Of a stretch of 40,846 nucleotides of DNA, positions 1-8,149 are shown piece by piece. The stretch covers positions 1 to 40,846 of the IMG/VR virus record IMGVR_UViG_3300017782_000054, one strand, 5' to 3'. This DNA comes from a virus. A model generated the notes under the pieces. It had not been told where the DNA came from. It saw nothing but the letters and a program-made list of their open reading frames with translations, and made no database searches. Both the position numbers and the translations under genes were made by a program. Within the stretch, counting starts at the first letter, position 1. Each line of letters begins with the position of its first letter.

Positions 1-1
1 A

Positions 2-211
2 ATAGGTACCGCAAGGTCTTTCTCTGATGTTATAGTGATTGAATCTATAACAGGTGTTCCAGATTCAGATACATTAGGAAGAGAAGGTTTGCGTCCTGGC
101 ACTATTGCTGTTGCTGATGGTGTAATTTGGGATCCAGGTTCTATTGGAGGAGCTACTCCTTATCCAGTGTTCTGGGATGGTGGACAATGGCTATACTTCT
201 CATTACTTTAA
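2..211 (+). CDS. Tail fibre protein, C-terminal fragment (gene enters from the left edge)
   Basis: The frame is open from the first bases of the window to a TAA at 209-211, giving the last 69 residues of a longer protein. They contain PDSDTLGREGLRP, then WDPGSIGGATPYPVFWDGG and the ending QWLYFSLL. The next gene ends with the same module (PDSDTLGRMGLRP, ATPYPVF-like, WLYFSLF), so this is the C-terminal tip or trimer-closing domain of a paired fibre gene. The next gene starts 9 nt later behind an AGAGG ribosome site. Being a fibre is inferred from that shared module and the neighbourhood; the body of the protein lies outside the window. Confidence 0.75.
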   Translation: MGTARSFSDVIVIESITGVPDSDTLGREGLRPGTIAVADGVIWDPGSIGGATPYPVFWDGGQWLYFSLL

Positions 212-220
212 GAGGTTATT

Positions 221-3200
221 ATGCCAGGTAAATTTCATTATAGAAACCAAGCACAACGATTTGATCTTTATTCATTTTACTCGTTAATAACAAAGTGTAA
301 AATTGTAGAGCTGTTAGATAAAAACGGTCATACGCCTTTTGATTCAGACGCTATGAATGATAGTGTGTTTGATTATGCTGTACAAATCTATAAAGATATT
401 TTAGACAACGGAATAGTTTCTTATTTTGATTCTGATTCTTTTAGACACGACTCTGATGGTGATGGTTCTAATAGTTGGAACGGAATAACAAGAAATGTAG
501 CTACAGCAAGAGTTTACGAGCCTTTAAGAAAATGGTTATATTCTCAATCTAATAATGGTGGTATAGACGATACAGATGATGAAATAACTTCTGGGTTTAA
601 CAGACGTTATTATTCTTTACCAGTTTCAGATTCAGATGGTACCATAAGACATGTAAACGTTTATTCGTTTTTAAAATCTCATTTTAACAGATGGATAAGT
701 TATGATAGTTTTGAAAGATATAAACTAACTACTAATATTTTAAGAGCGCTACAACAAGACTCAGATATTAATAATTTATTTGCTGACCAATTTTTAAAAG
801 CGTGTGAAGAAGATTCTGATCTATCTAGAAGAGCTGTTGAAATATACAGTAACAGACTTCAATCTGATTCTGACATTAGACAAGAAATAGTTACTACTGC
901 TATTGAAGCATTATCTGGATTAACACCTGGAGGTGATTCTGATAGAGCAAGAGAGTTAGCTGAAATAGTAAGTGCTGTATTAGAAACAGATTCTGAAATT
1001 AGAAACGAGTTTGGTGATTATCATATTACTTCTCTTAAAGAAGATTCAGACCAACAAGTTGAGCTAGGCTCTATTATAAGTAATATAGATTTAGTTGCTC
1101 TTAATTCTCCTATAGTTAAGACTAGACAATTGTTACCTATGAATGGTGACGATACAGGTAACATAGGTGATTCAGAACAAAAATGGTCTTTAATTAATCT
1201 TACAGGTTTAGAAACAGACTCTACTAAAATTGATAATGCTAGAAAAACTAGTTTAATTTACATAAACGATTCCGAAGGTATTATGTATTATTCTACCTTC
1301 ACATCTTTTACAGATGATTCAGAATTAGTAATTAGTAGATTTAAAGCAACTACAGATAGCAAGTTTCCTACTTTAAGAGTTAAAGATTTACAATCGCAAG
1401 GTATTGTACATATATCTAATGACTCAGAACAAACTGAAATAGATAGACTAATAACTACAGATAGATTTAAGTTTAATGATTCAGATGGTATTATCTATAG
1501 AGGTAGAAAACTAATAGCTATTGACTCTGATGTATTCTTTAACTTACTATTAGAAAATGAAACATGGTATACATTAGACTCTGATGGTGTAAGGAGTACA
1601 ATTTTAGAAACACCAGTTAAGTCTGAATATTCATGGTTTATAGGTCAACGTGGTGATGTATATGTTATTGGCGAAGATCCACCTGATTCTGAAATTGTTG
1701 TACCTTTTGGTGATTCTGATTTAACTGTTTTGTTTGGTCCTGAAGGTAACATAACAGGTGGTGAAGGAACTGTAGGTTATTTTGGATTAACATCTGATGG
1801 GTTTGGCAATTCTGGGTTATCAGGAGTATATGCTCCATCACTTAACTTAACAGCAGATACTGGTCCTGGTGGTAATAGTACTAATGTGTTTAAAGAAGGT
1901 AATACTATCTATCCAAATGGTTTGCCTGGCGAGTTCGAAATATCTTATAAGATAGCAGGTTTTGGATTTACAGGTTTCTCAATGTTTCCTACTAGTGCAT
2001 CTGCTGAAGCTAGCAGAACGTATTTAGGTACATTGGGTGGTAGAGTAAACAATTTATCAATGATTGGTTATTTCTATGCACAAGCTCGTTTAGATAATAT
2101 ACAAAACGGTACTTCATCTGCCGGCAGTCCTTATGGTGGTTATAGAAACCAGCATTTTAGCGGTAATATTACTCTTGCTAGCTTTCATGGTGGTGCTACT
2201 GGTGGAAGTGGTGGTAGTATCATAGTGCCTGGATTAACTGGTGGTACATTTGATTCAGCTTATCCAACTGTAGTACATCAAGGCAGAGACAGTGATAATA
2301 GATTGTATATAGCTGTAACAGGTTATGATTCAACTCTAAGTGCAATGAGAAGATCTCCTAATTATTATTTCGATGGAGGAAGTCCTACAAACGCTACTTT
2401 AAAAACTCTTGATCAAATGACAGCTTTAGGTAGACAAAATAGTACTTATAATACTACAGATAATCTTCAACTAGGTTACGGTAACTATGATTTCTATCCT
2501 GTTAGTCAATTTAGAGATATATCTTTAACAGGTAATCGATCATCAGTTAAAGTAAACAAAACTAACTCTCTTCAAACTAGATCGTTAGTATTTACCAGTG
2601 ATAAAGTAGTAGATACTTCCAAGGAATTTACTAGAGCATTAGGAGACACCGTAACTAAAGCTCAAGTGTTTAATACATGGTATAGAATATCTCATAGATG
2701 GAATGGTGGTGGTACTCCAGGTACGTTTACCTACCCTGCTAATGCTAGTGAACAGAACAGTTGGGCCTTTGACGCTGTCAATGATGTAATTTATACTACA
2801 GCTAATACAACCACGTTTTGTGGATTTATTTCTCCAGACACTTATGATGATTTTACATTTAACTCTATTGTTAACGCGCCATATAGTGGAATTGCCGATA
2901 CGGGTGACGATGATTCTATTATTTCAATTGTCGGTTTTGTAACAGAAGGTCGTTTTGGTGAAGTTGGTTATAGAGAACATACTTTATCATTAGTTAGAAC
3001 CCATGGTGGTTTTCCACTTACATCTCAAGGTGGACCTAACGTAACTTGGTGTTTGGTATATAATTATAATCAAGATGATAACAGATTGTTAGTTAATAAA
3101 TCATCTTCTGCACCAATAGCGACATCTCCATGGAACACATCTCCACACGGTTCTAAATTATTCATTAGACGTAAAGGTGACTCAATTGTAGCATATTGTT

Positions 3201-3790
3201 CTCAAATGAACGATTCAACTCACACGTTAGATTCAGACACAGAAATTTCTTGGGATTTAGCTTCAGATTCTGATACGTTAAAATTTAGAGGTCCTGTTAG
3301 ATATGGATACGGTGCTCATAGTCAACAAGGATCATATTGGTCAGATATTTTCTTTAAGCCAGATGTTGGTCGATATTTACATTATGTAAGCAATACAACA
3401 GGGTTTAATTCTTCTTCAGGAGGTAACGTATACGTATATGACGATATAAATTATTCTCCTCCTGAATGGACAATAGATAGTGAACTAACTATAGATAACA
3501 CTGCCGGTGAAAGAATGCTACACAATGAAGATACTGGTAAAACTTTCTATAATGATCCTATTTCAGATAATGTATTGCAAGTTATGACGTCTAGAAAGTT
3601 TACTGATGTAATTGCTTTACCACCTTTAGCAGCAGAACCAGATTCAGACACTCTAGGCAGAATGGGTTTAAGACCAAATACATTTGCTATGGCAGATGGT
3701 ACAAATTGGGATCCAAGTTCATTATCTGGAACTACACCCTATCCTGTATTTTATAATGGAACGACTTGGCTGTACTTTAGTTTATTCTAA
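221..3790 (+). CDS. Large tail fibre / receptor-binding-type structural protein with DS[DE] repeats
   Basis: This 1189-aa protein starts at an ATG behind AGAGG-TTATT. Residues 1 to about 500 carry about twenty DSD, DSE or DSx tripeptides. Between about residues 180 and 280 they recur mostly every 18 residues and separate short amphipathic helices (for example LSRRAVEIYSNRLQS). Residues of about 510-1130 are Gly/Ser/Thr/Asn-rich beta structure with aromatic motifs, as in phage receptor-binding domains. The last 50 residues match the C-terminus of the preceding fragment. The DSD codons vary (gattcagat, gactctgat, gattctgac), so the tripeptide looks maintained at protein level. The stop overlaps the stop of the convergent lysozyme gene by a few bases, with no terminator visible. 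Host target is unknown; the fibre role is inferred from composition, size and tandem partner. Confidence 0.7.
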   Translation: MPGKFHYRNQAQRFDLYSFYSLITKCKIVELLDKNGHTPFDSDAMNDSVFDYAVQIYKDILDNGIVSYFDSDSFRHDSDGDGSNSWNGITRNVATARVYEPLRKWLYSQSNNGGIDDTDDEITSGFNRRYYSLPVSDSDGTIRHVNVYSFLKSHFNRWISYDSFERYKLTTNILRALQQDSDINNLFADQFLKACEEDSDLSRRAVEIYSNRLQSDSDIRQEIVTTAIEALSGLTPGGDSDRARELAEIVSAVLETDSEIRNEFGDYHITSLKEDSDQQVELGSIISNIDLVALNSPIVKTRQLLPMNGDDTGNIGDSEQKWSLINLTGLETDSTKIDNARKTSLIYINDSEGIMYYSTFTSFTDDSELVISRFKATTDSKFPTLRVKDLQSQGIVHISNDSEQTEIDRLITTDRFKFNDSDGIIYRGRKLIAIDSDVFFNLLLENETWYTLDSDGVRSTILETPVKSEYSWFIGQRGDVYVIGEDPPDSEIVVPFGDSDLTVLFGPEGNITGGEGTVGYFGLTSDGFGNSGLSGVYAPSLNLTADTGPGGNSTNVFKEGNTIYPNGLPGEFEISYKIAGFGFTGFSMFPTSASAEASRTYLGTLGGRVNNLSMIGYFYAQARLDNIQNGTSSAGSPYGGYRNQHFSGNITLASFHGGATGGSGGSIIVPGLTGGTFDSAYPTVVHQGRDSDNRLYIAVTGYDSTLSAMRRSPNYYFDGGSPTNATLKTLDQMTALGRQNSTYNTTDNLQLGYGNYDFYPVSQFRDISLTGNRSSVKVNKTNSLQTRSLVFTSDKVVDTSKEFTRALGDTVTKAQVFNTWYRISHRWNGGGTPGTFTYPANASEQNSWAFDAVNDVIYTTANTTTFCGFISPDTYDDFTFNSIVNAPYSGIADTGDDDSIISIVGFVTEGRFGEVGYREHTLSLVRTHGGFPLTSQGGPNVTWCLVYNYNQDDNRLLVNKSSSAPIATSPWNTSPHGSKLFIRRKGDSIVAYCSQMNDSTHTLDSDTEISWDLASDSDTLKFRGPVRYGYGAHSQQGSYWSDIFFKPDVGRYLHYVSNTTGFNSSSGGNVYVYDDINYSPPEWTIDSELTIDNTAGERMLHNEDTGKTFYNDPISDNVLQVMTSRKFTDVIALPPLAAEPDSDTLGRMGLRPNTFAMADGTNWDPSSLSGTTPYPVFYNGTTWLYFSLF

Positions 3791-4230
3791 GATAGAAATA
3801 AAGCTTTTTCATCTGCTCTTCTTCTAACTAATCCTTTGAGAATTTTGCCGCCTGCTTTTCGCCATTTTGGGAATTCGTTTGATGCGCCTTCGTAGTCGCC
3901 TCTGTTGAGTTTTGATCTGAGCGTAGACGATTGAAAGTTTCCAAGACCCACGTTAAATGAAAAAGACACCAAAGCATCAAATTGACTCTGCGTAAGAGAG
4001 ACTTTCGTGAGTCTTTGTATACCAATCTCAAAACGCTCAAGATCTTCACAAAGAATATTATCAACTTCTTCATCGGTAAACTCCTTGTTCCATTCTTTAG
4101 GTAATTTTTTACCATCACCTATTAAATGACCTACACCCACAGTCCATAAACCAATGGGATCTTGGTAGGGTTTTCTTACAAATCCCTCATGATGTTTAAT
4201 CATGTTAATACATTTATCGCTTACTTTCAT
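3787..4230 (-). CDS. Endolysin: T4-type lysozyme (GH24 muramidase)
   Basis: 147 aa, slightly shorter than T4 lysozyme (164 aa). It cleaves the MurNAc-GlcNAc bond of peptidoglycan to release progeny. The GH24 catalytic triad is visible with T4 spacing: E15 (KHHEGF), D24 (YQDPIG) and T30 (LWTVGVGH), i.e. 9 and 6 residues apart as E11-D20-T26 in T4. SFNVGLGNF and the C-terminal FPKWRKAGGKILKGLVRRR helix also fit the family. No signal peptide or SAR segment is seen, so it should need a holin to reach the wall. The start has AGGA 7 nt upstream. It is the last gene of a leftward lysis cassette that begins with the holin-like gene at 5577. Confidence 0.93.
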   Translation of the reverse strand: MKVSDKCINMIKHHEGFVRKPYQDPIGLWTVGVGHLIGDGKKLPKEWNKEFTDEEVDNILCEDLERFEIGIQRLTKVSLTQSQFDALVSFSFNVGLGNFQSSTLRSKLNRGDYEGASNEFPKWRKAGGKILKGLVRRRADEKALFLS

Positions 4231-4246
4231 TTATTTTTCCTAGCCA

Positions 4247-4486
4247 TTAATTTAAACCGCTTATTATCTTTTCTATGTTCATATTAGCATCATACTGTAC
4301 AGTAAGCTCTTTGCATGAAACGCGAACTGAACCCGTATAGTTTCGAGACATTCCACCTCTTAAACTACGTTGAATAGTACGTTTAGCAGATAAACATTCG
4401 CTAAGATCTTCACGTATAGTAAATTCTTTTAATTCAACTGGCGCGCCAAAATACAATAACAAAACAAAAAAAGTTCCTGTTCCCAT
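4247..4486 (-). CDS. Small membrane-anchored Cys-pair protein, lysis cassette
   Basis: 79 aa, function unrecognised. The N-terminus is hydrophobic (GTFFVLLLYFGAPVEL), suggesting a membrane anchor or signal sequence. The rest is polar with exactly two cysteines in the pattern SECLSAKRTIQ ... VRVSCKELT. The same pattern is in the 58-aa protein just upstream and in the 67-aa protein at 31390-31593, so the three look like a family with a possible periplasmic disulfide. Its ATG overlaps the stop of the upstream gene by one base (TAATG). Position between holin and lysozyme suggests an accessory lysis role such as a spanin substitute, but no lipobox is seen and this is only inference. Confidence 0.65.
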   Translation of the reverse strand: MGTGTFFVLLLYFGAPVELKEFTIREDLSECLSAKRTIQRSLRGGMSRNYTGSVRVSCKELTVQYDANMNIEKIISGLN

Positions 4487-4662
4487 TAGTGTTTCATCTT
4501 CATCTTCTCACCCTCTTTAAGGCAAGACATATGTCCTTTTGCAAATTGTGTTTTTGCTATTTTCATAGCTACATGGCATTCTTCCATAGATTTATACTTA
4601 CCTAACTCCATCATAGAATGATCTGCTTTCATTAACATTAATATTATTGCCATTGCTTCCAT
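4486..4662 (-). CDS. 58-aa small Cys-pair protein
   Basis: An ORF of 58 codons starts at ATG 4662, directly after the TAA of the upstream gene (stop at 4664-4666), and its own TAA overlaps the next ATG by one base. The product starts with a short hydrophobic stretch (AMAIILMLM) followed by a basic, Met-rich region with two Cys: MEECHVAMKIA and GHMSCLKEG. This matches in outline the 79-aa and 67-aa Cys-pair proteins elsewhere in the window. Tight coupling on both sides supports translation. Function unknown; probably a small envelope protein of the lysis cassette. Confidence 0.55.
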   Translation of the reverse strand: MEAMAIILMLMKADHSMMELGKYKSMEECHVAMKIAKTQFAKGHMSCLKEGEKMKMKH

Positions 4663-4663
4663 T

Positions 4664-5125
4664 TTAGTGTCCTGAATGATCTGTATTTGCTGACGGTGCT
4701 CTTATATTACTATTCGAATGTATAAGATCCATTATATCATTACGAATCTTTTCATGTGTTTCTTCAAGATGTTGAATACGTTTTAGCATAAAATCAATCT
4801 GCAGTTTCTGCTGCTGATCGAATGGTGCTTGTCCACTTTCTATCTCTTCAGTTAATTTTTCTAACTCTTTTGACAAATGTTCTATTAACATAAATTGTTC
4901 ATTGTCTGCAGGAAGAGAACCAAGTTCCCCTCTTGGCCATTTAATTCTGAATTCAGTATTCTGAACAAGATCTGCTTTCATCATAGTTAGTTCTGTTTCC
5001 AAATTACTAACTCTTTCTACAAGACCAAAATAAGCCCATGTACCTAAAGCTGTTGCTGCTATCATACTAATAATATTTCTAAGAGGAAGAGCAACCTCAG
5101 TTCCTTCATTTAATTTTGTCGCCAT
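4664..5125 (-). CDS. Single-TM coiled-coil protein of the lysis cassette (candidate inner-membrane spanin-like)
   Basis: 153 aa. Residues of about 16-36 (LRNIISMIAATALGTWAYFG) form one transmembrane segment near the N-terminus. The rest is soluble, with heptad-like helices at about 38-52 and 80-140 (LIEHLSKELEKLTEEIESG, FMLKRIQHLEETHEKIRND). A short N-terminal anchor plus long periplasmic coiled coil is the architecture of i-spanins such as lambda Rz, and the gene sits between holin and endolysin. No matching o-spanin lipoprotein is obvious, so the spanin call is weak. The gene start abuts the holin stop. An alternative is a structural membrane protein common in marine T4-like phages. Confidence 0.6.
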   Translation of the reverse strand: MATKLNEGTEVALPLRNIISMIAATALGTWAYFGLVERVSNLETELTMMKADLVQNTEFRIKWPRGELGSLPADNEQFMLIEHLSKELEKLTEEIESGQAPFDQQQKLQIDFMLKRIQHLEETHEKIRNDIMDLIHSNSNIRAPSANTDHSGH

Positions 5126-5577
5126 TATCTTTTGATCGCCCTAGACCCAAACCAGAAAGCAATGATTGCAGCAAAGATTGACTGCGTCTCTTCTGACCAG
5201 AGTGTGTTTGCGATTGTAGCTGCATCGCCACCGTCACGAAGTATAACATAAACCGCTACTCCTTCTACAAAGAAAAATAAAGCAAAGAAAAGATAGGTAA
5301 TAATAGGTCTAACTGATGATCTTAAGTTGTTAACCCAGGTAGATGCATGCTCAGCTGACTTTGAATCATGTTCTAATAAACTAGTTTCTCTTTCTATTTC
5401 CGCTTGTAACAACAAAGCCTCTGATTTTTGGTTTTGTAGCTTCTCTTCTCTTTCAAGCTGAAGACTCATAACTTTTAATTCATGGGATTTATCTTTAGCG
5501 TCTTGTGCATAATCTAATAGTTTAGGTACAAAAGATGTACCAAAACCTAATGCGGTTGATAATATAGTTGCAATCAT
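5125..5577 (-). CDS. Holin-like membrane protein (3-TM, GTA-holin type)
   Basis: 150 aa. It has an N-terminal hydrophobic helix (1-18), a long charged coiled coil (about 25-80), then two membrane segments (about 90-112, PIITYLFFALFFFVEGVAVY, and about 130-146) ending in FWFGSRAIKR. The RP-before-TM2 and FWFGSR end resemble the 3-TM holin family described from gene transfer agents. It would permeabilise the inner membrane for the lysozyme encoded three genes downstream. The ATG is preceded by GGAG 8 nt upstream, and a perfect TATAAATA late promoter sits 16 nt upstream of the ATG, making this the first gene of a late lysis operon. Family assignment is from motif memory. Confidence 0.65.
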   Translation of the reverse strand: MIATILSTALGFGTSFVPKLLDYAQDAKDKSHELKVMSLQLEREEKLQNQKSEALLLQAEIERETSLLEHDSKSAEHASTWVNNLRSSVRPIITYLFFALFFFVEGVAVYVILRDGGDAATIANTLWSEETQSIFAAIIAFWFGSRAIKR

Positions 5578-5592
5578 AATATTCTCCTTTTT

Positions 5593-5600
5593 TATTTATA
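5593..5600 (-). promoter_or_regulatory. T4-type late promoter TATAAATA for the lysis operon
   Basis: The minus strand reads TATAAATA, the T4 late -10 consensus, in the 29-nt gap between the 747-aa gene and the holin-like gene. The predicted transcript start falls in the A-run just before GGAG, giving a short leader with a normal ribosome site. The position is ideal for late expression of the lysis genes. Confidence 0.75.
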
Positions 5601-5606
5601 TACTTT

Positions 5607-7850
5607 TTATGAAAAAGCAGGTCGACCTAAACCACCAAACTTTAAATTCTCTACAGTACTGTCTTGGTAAAGTATTTTTCTATCATATACTTTCATGTTT
5701 TCTATTAAAAAATCAACTGTCTTGTCGGCAAATCGAGTAGAATCTTTAAAACCTTTTTTATTCCATATACCCTTACCTTCAGGAAGCAAATCATATCTAT
5801 TAGTTACTGGAAGACTACCAGGAATTCTAACAGGAATTTTATAGTTAGTATCTTGGAGAACAAACAATTGAGCTTTATATCTAGATTCTGCTGCAGGTGT
5901 TCTAACCCCTAAGTATTGAGCTCTGGCATAAGGAATAGCATAATCCCTTATTAATGTTTTCATATCAGAACCAAACCGGCTATAAGCTCTTTTAATACTT
6001 ATTTGGTATACCATCTCTTCAATAGCTGCTCTTTCTTCTGGTGAACCAAAACCATCTTCGTAATATATTATACTTTGTCTTACACCTCTTCTGCTTCGTG
6101 GCTCTTTAGGGAAACGAGTAGATAAAGGATATTGAGGTCCTGCTTTAAATTCTCTCCAACTAGGTAACCACTCTTCATCTTTTATATCTAAAAACGTGTT
6201 TAATCTACTTTTCCAAGCATCTCTAAAGGAATCAAATTCTGCTAAAACTGTTTCTGTTGGTTCTTTTACAAAACCAGATGATGAAGCAGTTGCTTGAGCG
6301 TTAGCAATTGTAGGACTTTCAGCTACGTTATTTTCTGGTTCAGCTTTTATTACGGGTTGTTTTTTAACTTGTGGTTTATTCTCTTTATTTTTTATAACTT
6401 TTTGTTCTGTTTTACCAGTAACAGGATTTTTAAATTCTTCTGTAACTATCTTTACACCCATTGCAGGTAATGTACAGGTATCTAATGGAGTGTTTTCGGT
6501 AGGATCAATTTGTGGTACACCTTCAGCAACTGGTGGATCTATTTCTTTTTTGTATTTTACTTTTACCGCTGCTCTTATTTCATACATGTATAAATCAGTA
6601 CCTTCAACTCTCCATCCAAATTTATCACTCTTATTCATTTTAGAAAAGAAATTATTACCTTCTTGTTTAGTTAACACTTCTATAACACCATCTGATCCTC
6701 CGGCTAAATCAGGCAATGCTATAGCATTTGTACCAGCATCATCTCTTACAGTAGTTTCTACAGTATAAACCGCAGGTTCATTATTTGCATTAGCTAATGC
6801 GGTGTTTAACAAATCACCAGATTGAGCAGCACCTAATAAAGAGTTAATATCTTTACCAAATTGAGAAGCTGCAGAATTAAATTCGCTAGCTACATTACCT
6901 ACAACCCCTCCTACGCTTGCAAAAGCGGAACCAACATCATCTAAAATATTTTGAACGGTTGGAAAATCCCCTGTGGTAGCTCCTTTTTCTGCTGCTTCAG
7001 AAGTCGCGCTTCCTTCTCCTTTATATTCAACTTTATATTCTTCATACAAATTGTCTGCTATAATCGAACTATTATCTTTTAAAAATTTATATTGCACTAC
7101 GTTAAAAAAGAAATCAGTTCCTTTTTTTCTAGCTTGAACCTTTTTAACAAATGTTGCTTTTTCTAAATTAATTACATTAGAACCTTTATGGTATTTTACT
7201 TTATCAACCACTAATACAGCATCTGTAGCTTTAGGAGGTATATTAGCATCTTTTAAAATTTTATCTATAACGGTGCTAGTACCATCAAACACGCCATCAA
7301 AATTATCTTTAAATTGTTTAATTTTTTCGTCTAAAAATTTTTGAGCTGCAGACGTATCTCCGCTTTGAATACCTTTTAAAGCTGCAGCTGCTTTTTTTAA
7401 ATCTGCTGCATCTCCTCTTAAGTCTTTTCTTTCTGCGTCATCTTCTTTAGTATATGTTACTTTTATTTTTTTATAGTTAAAAATTTTACCAGCTTTTTTG
7501 ACATAGACAACAGGGTTAGCTTTTTCATCTTCCCCAACAGACCAACCATCAGTAAGTCCTTTATTTTTATTACTATAAAAGTTAGAGCTAGGAGACATAA
7601 CTTTTACTTCTTTTACTTCAACATAATCTAAAGGTAGCAATACGTTGTCACCTGATCCAACTATTGTTCTAGTAATATAATTTTTCTTACCATTTGCTTT
7701 CTGTTCAGCCATAAGTTTATCGCAATCAATACCGTTGGTAAGAATATCATTTAACTTAGCTTCAGCTTTTTTAACACGACAATCATTTTTAATTTTTTTA
7801 AAAAAATCTCTTTGTTCTGATACAGATGGTGTTTTAATAGTACAAGCCAT
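5607..7850 (-). CDS. 747-aa baseplate/tail-associated protein with three similar beta domains
   Basis: Function unrecognised. Three stretches (about 58-140, 210-285 and 357-437) share a pattern: an I-x-LP or NVINL strand, then V-x-EV/VKKV, an aromatic-rich middle (NFYSNKNKG, DFFFNVVQY, NFFSKMNKSD) and a closing strand KIKVTYTKE, EYKVEYKGE or AVKVKYKKE, suggesting a tripled Ig-like fold. A low-complexity Ala/Ser linker (about 285-355) and a Lys/Pro/Glu-rich linker (about 440-530) separate them from a compact C-terminal domain (about 545-747). The start has GGGAGG 8 nt upstream. Lying 2 nt downstream of the PAAR gene in the gp48-gp53-gp27-gp5-PAAR operon points to a baseplate or tail-tip accessory or a cargo protein. 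Confidence 0.6.
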   Translation of the reverse strand: MACTIKTPSVSEQRDFFKKIKNDCRVKKAEAKLNDILTNGIDCDKLMAEQKANGKKNYITRTIVGSGDNVLLPLDYVEVKEVKVMSPSSNFYSNKNKGLTDGWSVGEDEKANPVVYVKKAGKIFNYKKIKVTYTKEDDAERKDLRGDAADLKKAAAALKGIQSGDTSAAQKFLDEKIKQFKDNFDGVFDGTSTVIDKILKDANIPPKATDAVLVVDKVKYHKGSNVINLEKATFVKKVQARKKGTDFFFNVVQYKFLKDNSSIIADNLYEEYKVEYKGEGSATSEAAEKGATTGDFPTVQNILDDVGSAFASVGGVVGNVASEFNSAASQFGKDINSLLGAAQSGDLLNTALANANNEPAVYTVETTVRDDAGTNAIALPDLAGGSDGVIEVLTKQEGNNFFSKMNKSDKFGWRVEGTDLYMYEIRAAVKVKYKKEIDPPVAEGVPQIDPTENTPLDTCTLPAMGVKIVTEEFKNPVTGKTEQKVIKNKENKPQVKKQPVIKAEPENNVAESPTIANAQATASSSGFVKEPTETVLAEFDSFRDAWKSRLNTFLDIKDEEWLPSWREFKAGPQYPLSTRFPKEPRSRRGVRQSIIYYEDGFGSPEERAAIEEMVYQISIKRAYSRFGSDMKTLIRDYAIPYARAQYLGVRTPAAESRYKAQLFVLQDTNYKIPVRIPGSLPVTNRYDLLPEGKGIWNKKGFKDSTRFADKTVDFLIENMKVYDRKILYQDSTVENLKFGGLGRPAFS

Positions 7851-7852
7851 AA

Positions 7853-8149
7853 TTAACCTCCCGCGAACACATTAGGAGAACCTGAAGCAGATGCATTAGG
7901 AACCCACGAACCGTGGCCACCTGTTCCATCTCCTTTTCTGTGAACACCTATACCATTTACGAATACGGTTCCACTACCACCAGTAGCTGGATCACCACAA
8001 CTAGTTGAATCTCCTATTCGTGTTGTTTTAGCATTATTAGTAAACACGTCTGGAGAACCAGAAGCATATGATGTTTGGTGAAATGGACTCGGTGTAGGTG
8101 AAGCGTGACCTACATGACTATCTAATCCTACTCTGGTTACTTCTGGCAT
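7853..8149 (-). CDS. gp5.4: PAAR-type tail spike tip protein (gp5.4-like)
   Basis: 98 aa, typical PAAR length. Sharpens the tip of the central spike and caps the gp5 needle during membrane puncture. Visible features are the N-terminal MPEVTRVGLDSHVGH, repeated Gly/Ser/Pro turns, GSPDVFTNN (about 31-39) mirrored by GSPNVFAGG at the end, and GVHRKGDGTGGHG. His12/15, His24, Cys51 and His70/79 are candidates for the family's zinc site. The ATG overlaps the gp5 stop by one base (TAATG), so it is translationally coupled to the spike gene it should cap. Confidence 0.88.
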   Translation of the reverse strand: MPEVTRVGLDSHVGHASPTPSPFHQTSYASGSPDVFTNNAKTTRIGDSTSCGDPATGGSGTVFVNGIGVHRKGDGTGGHGSWVPNASASGSPNVFAGG

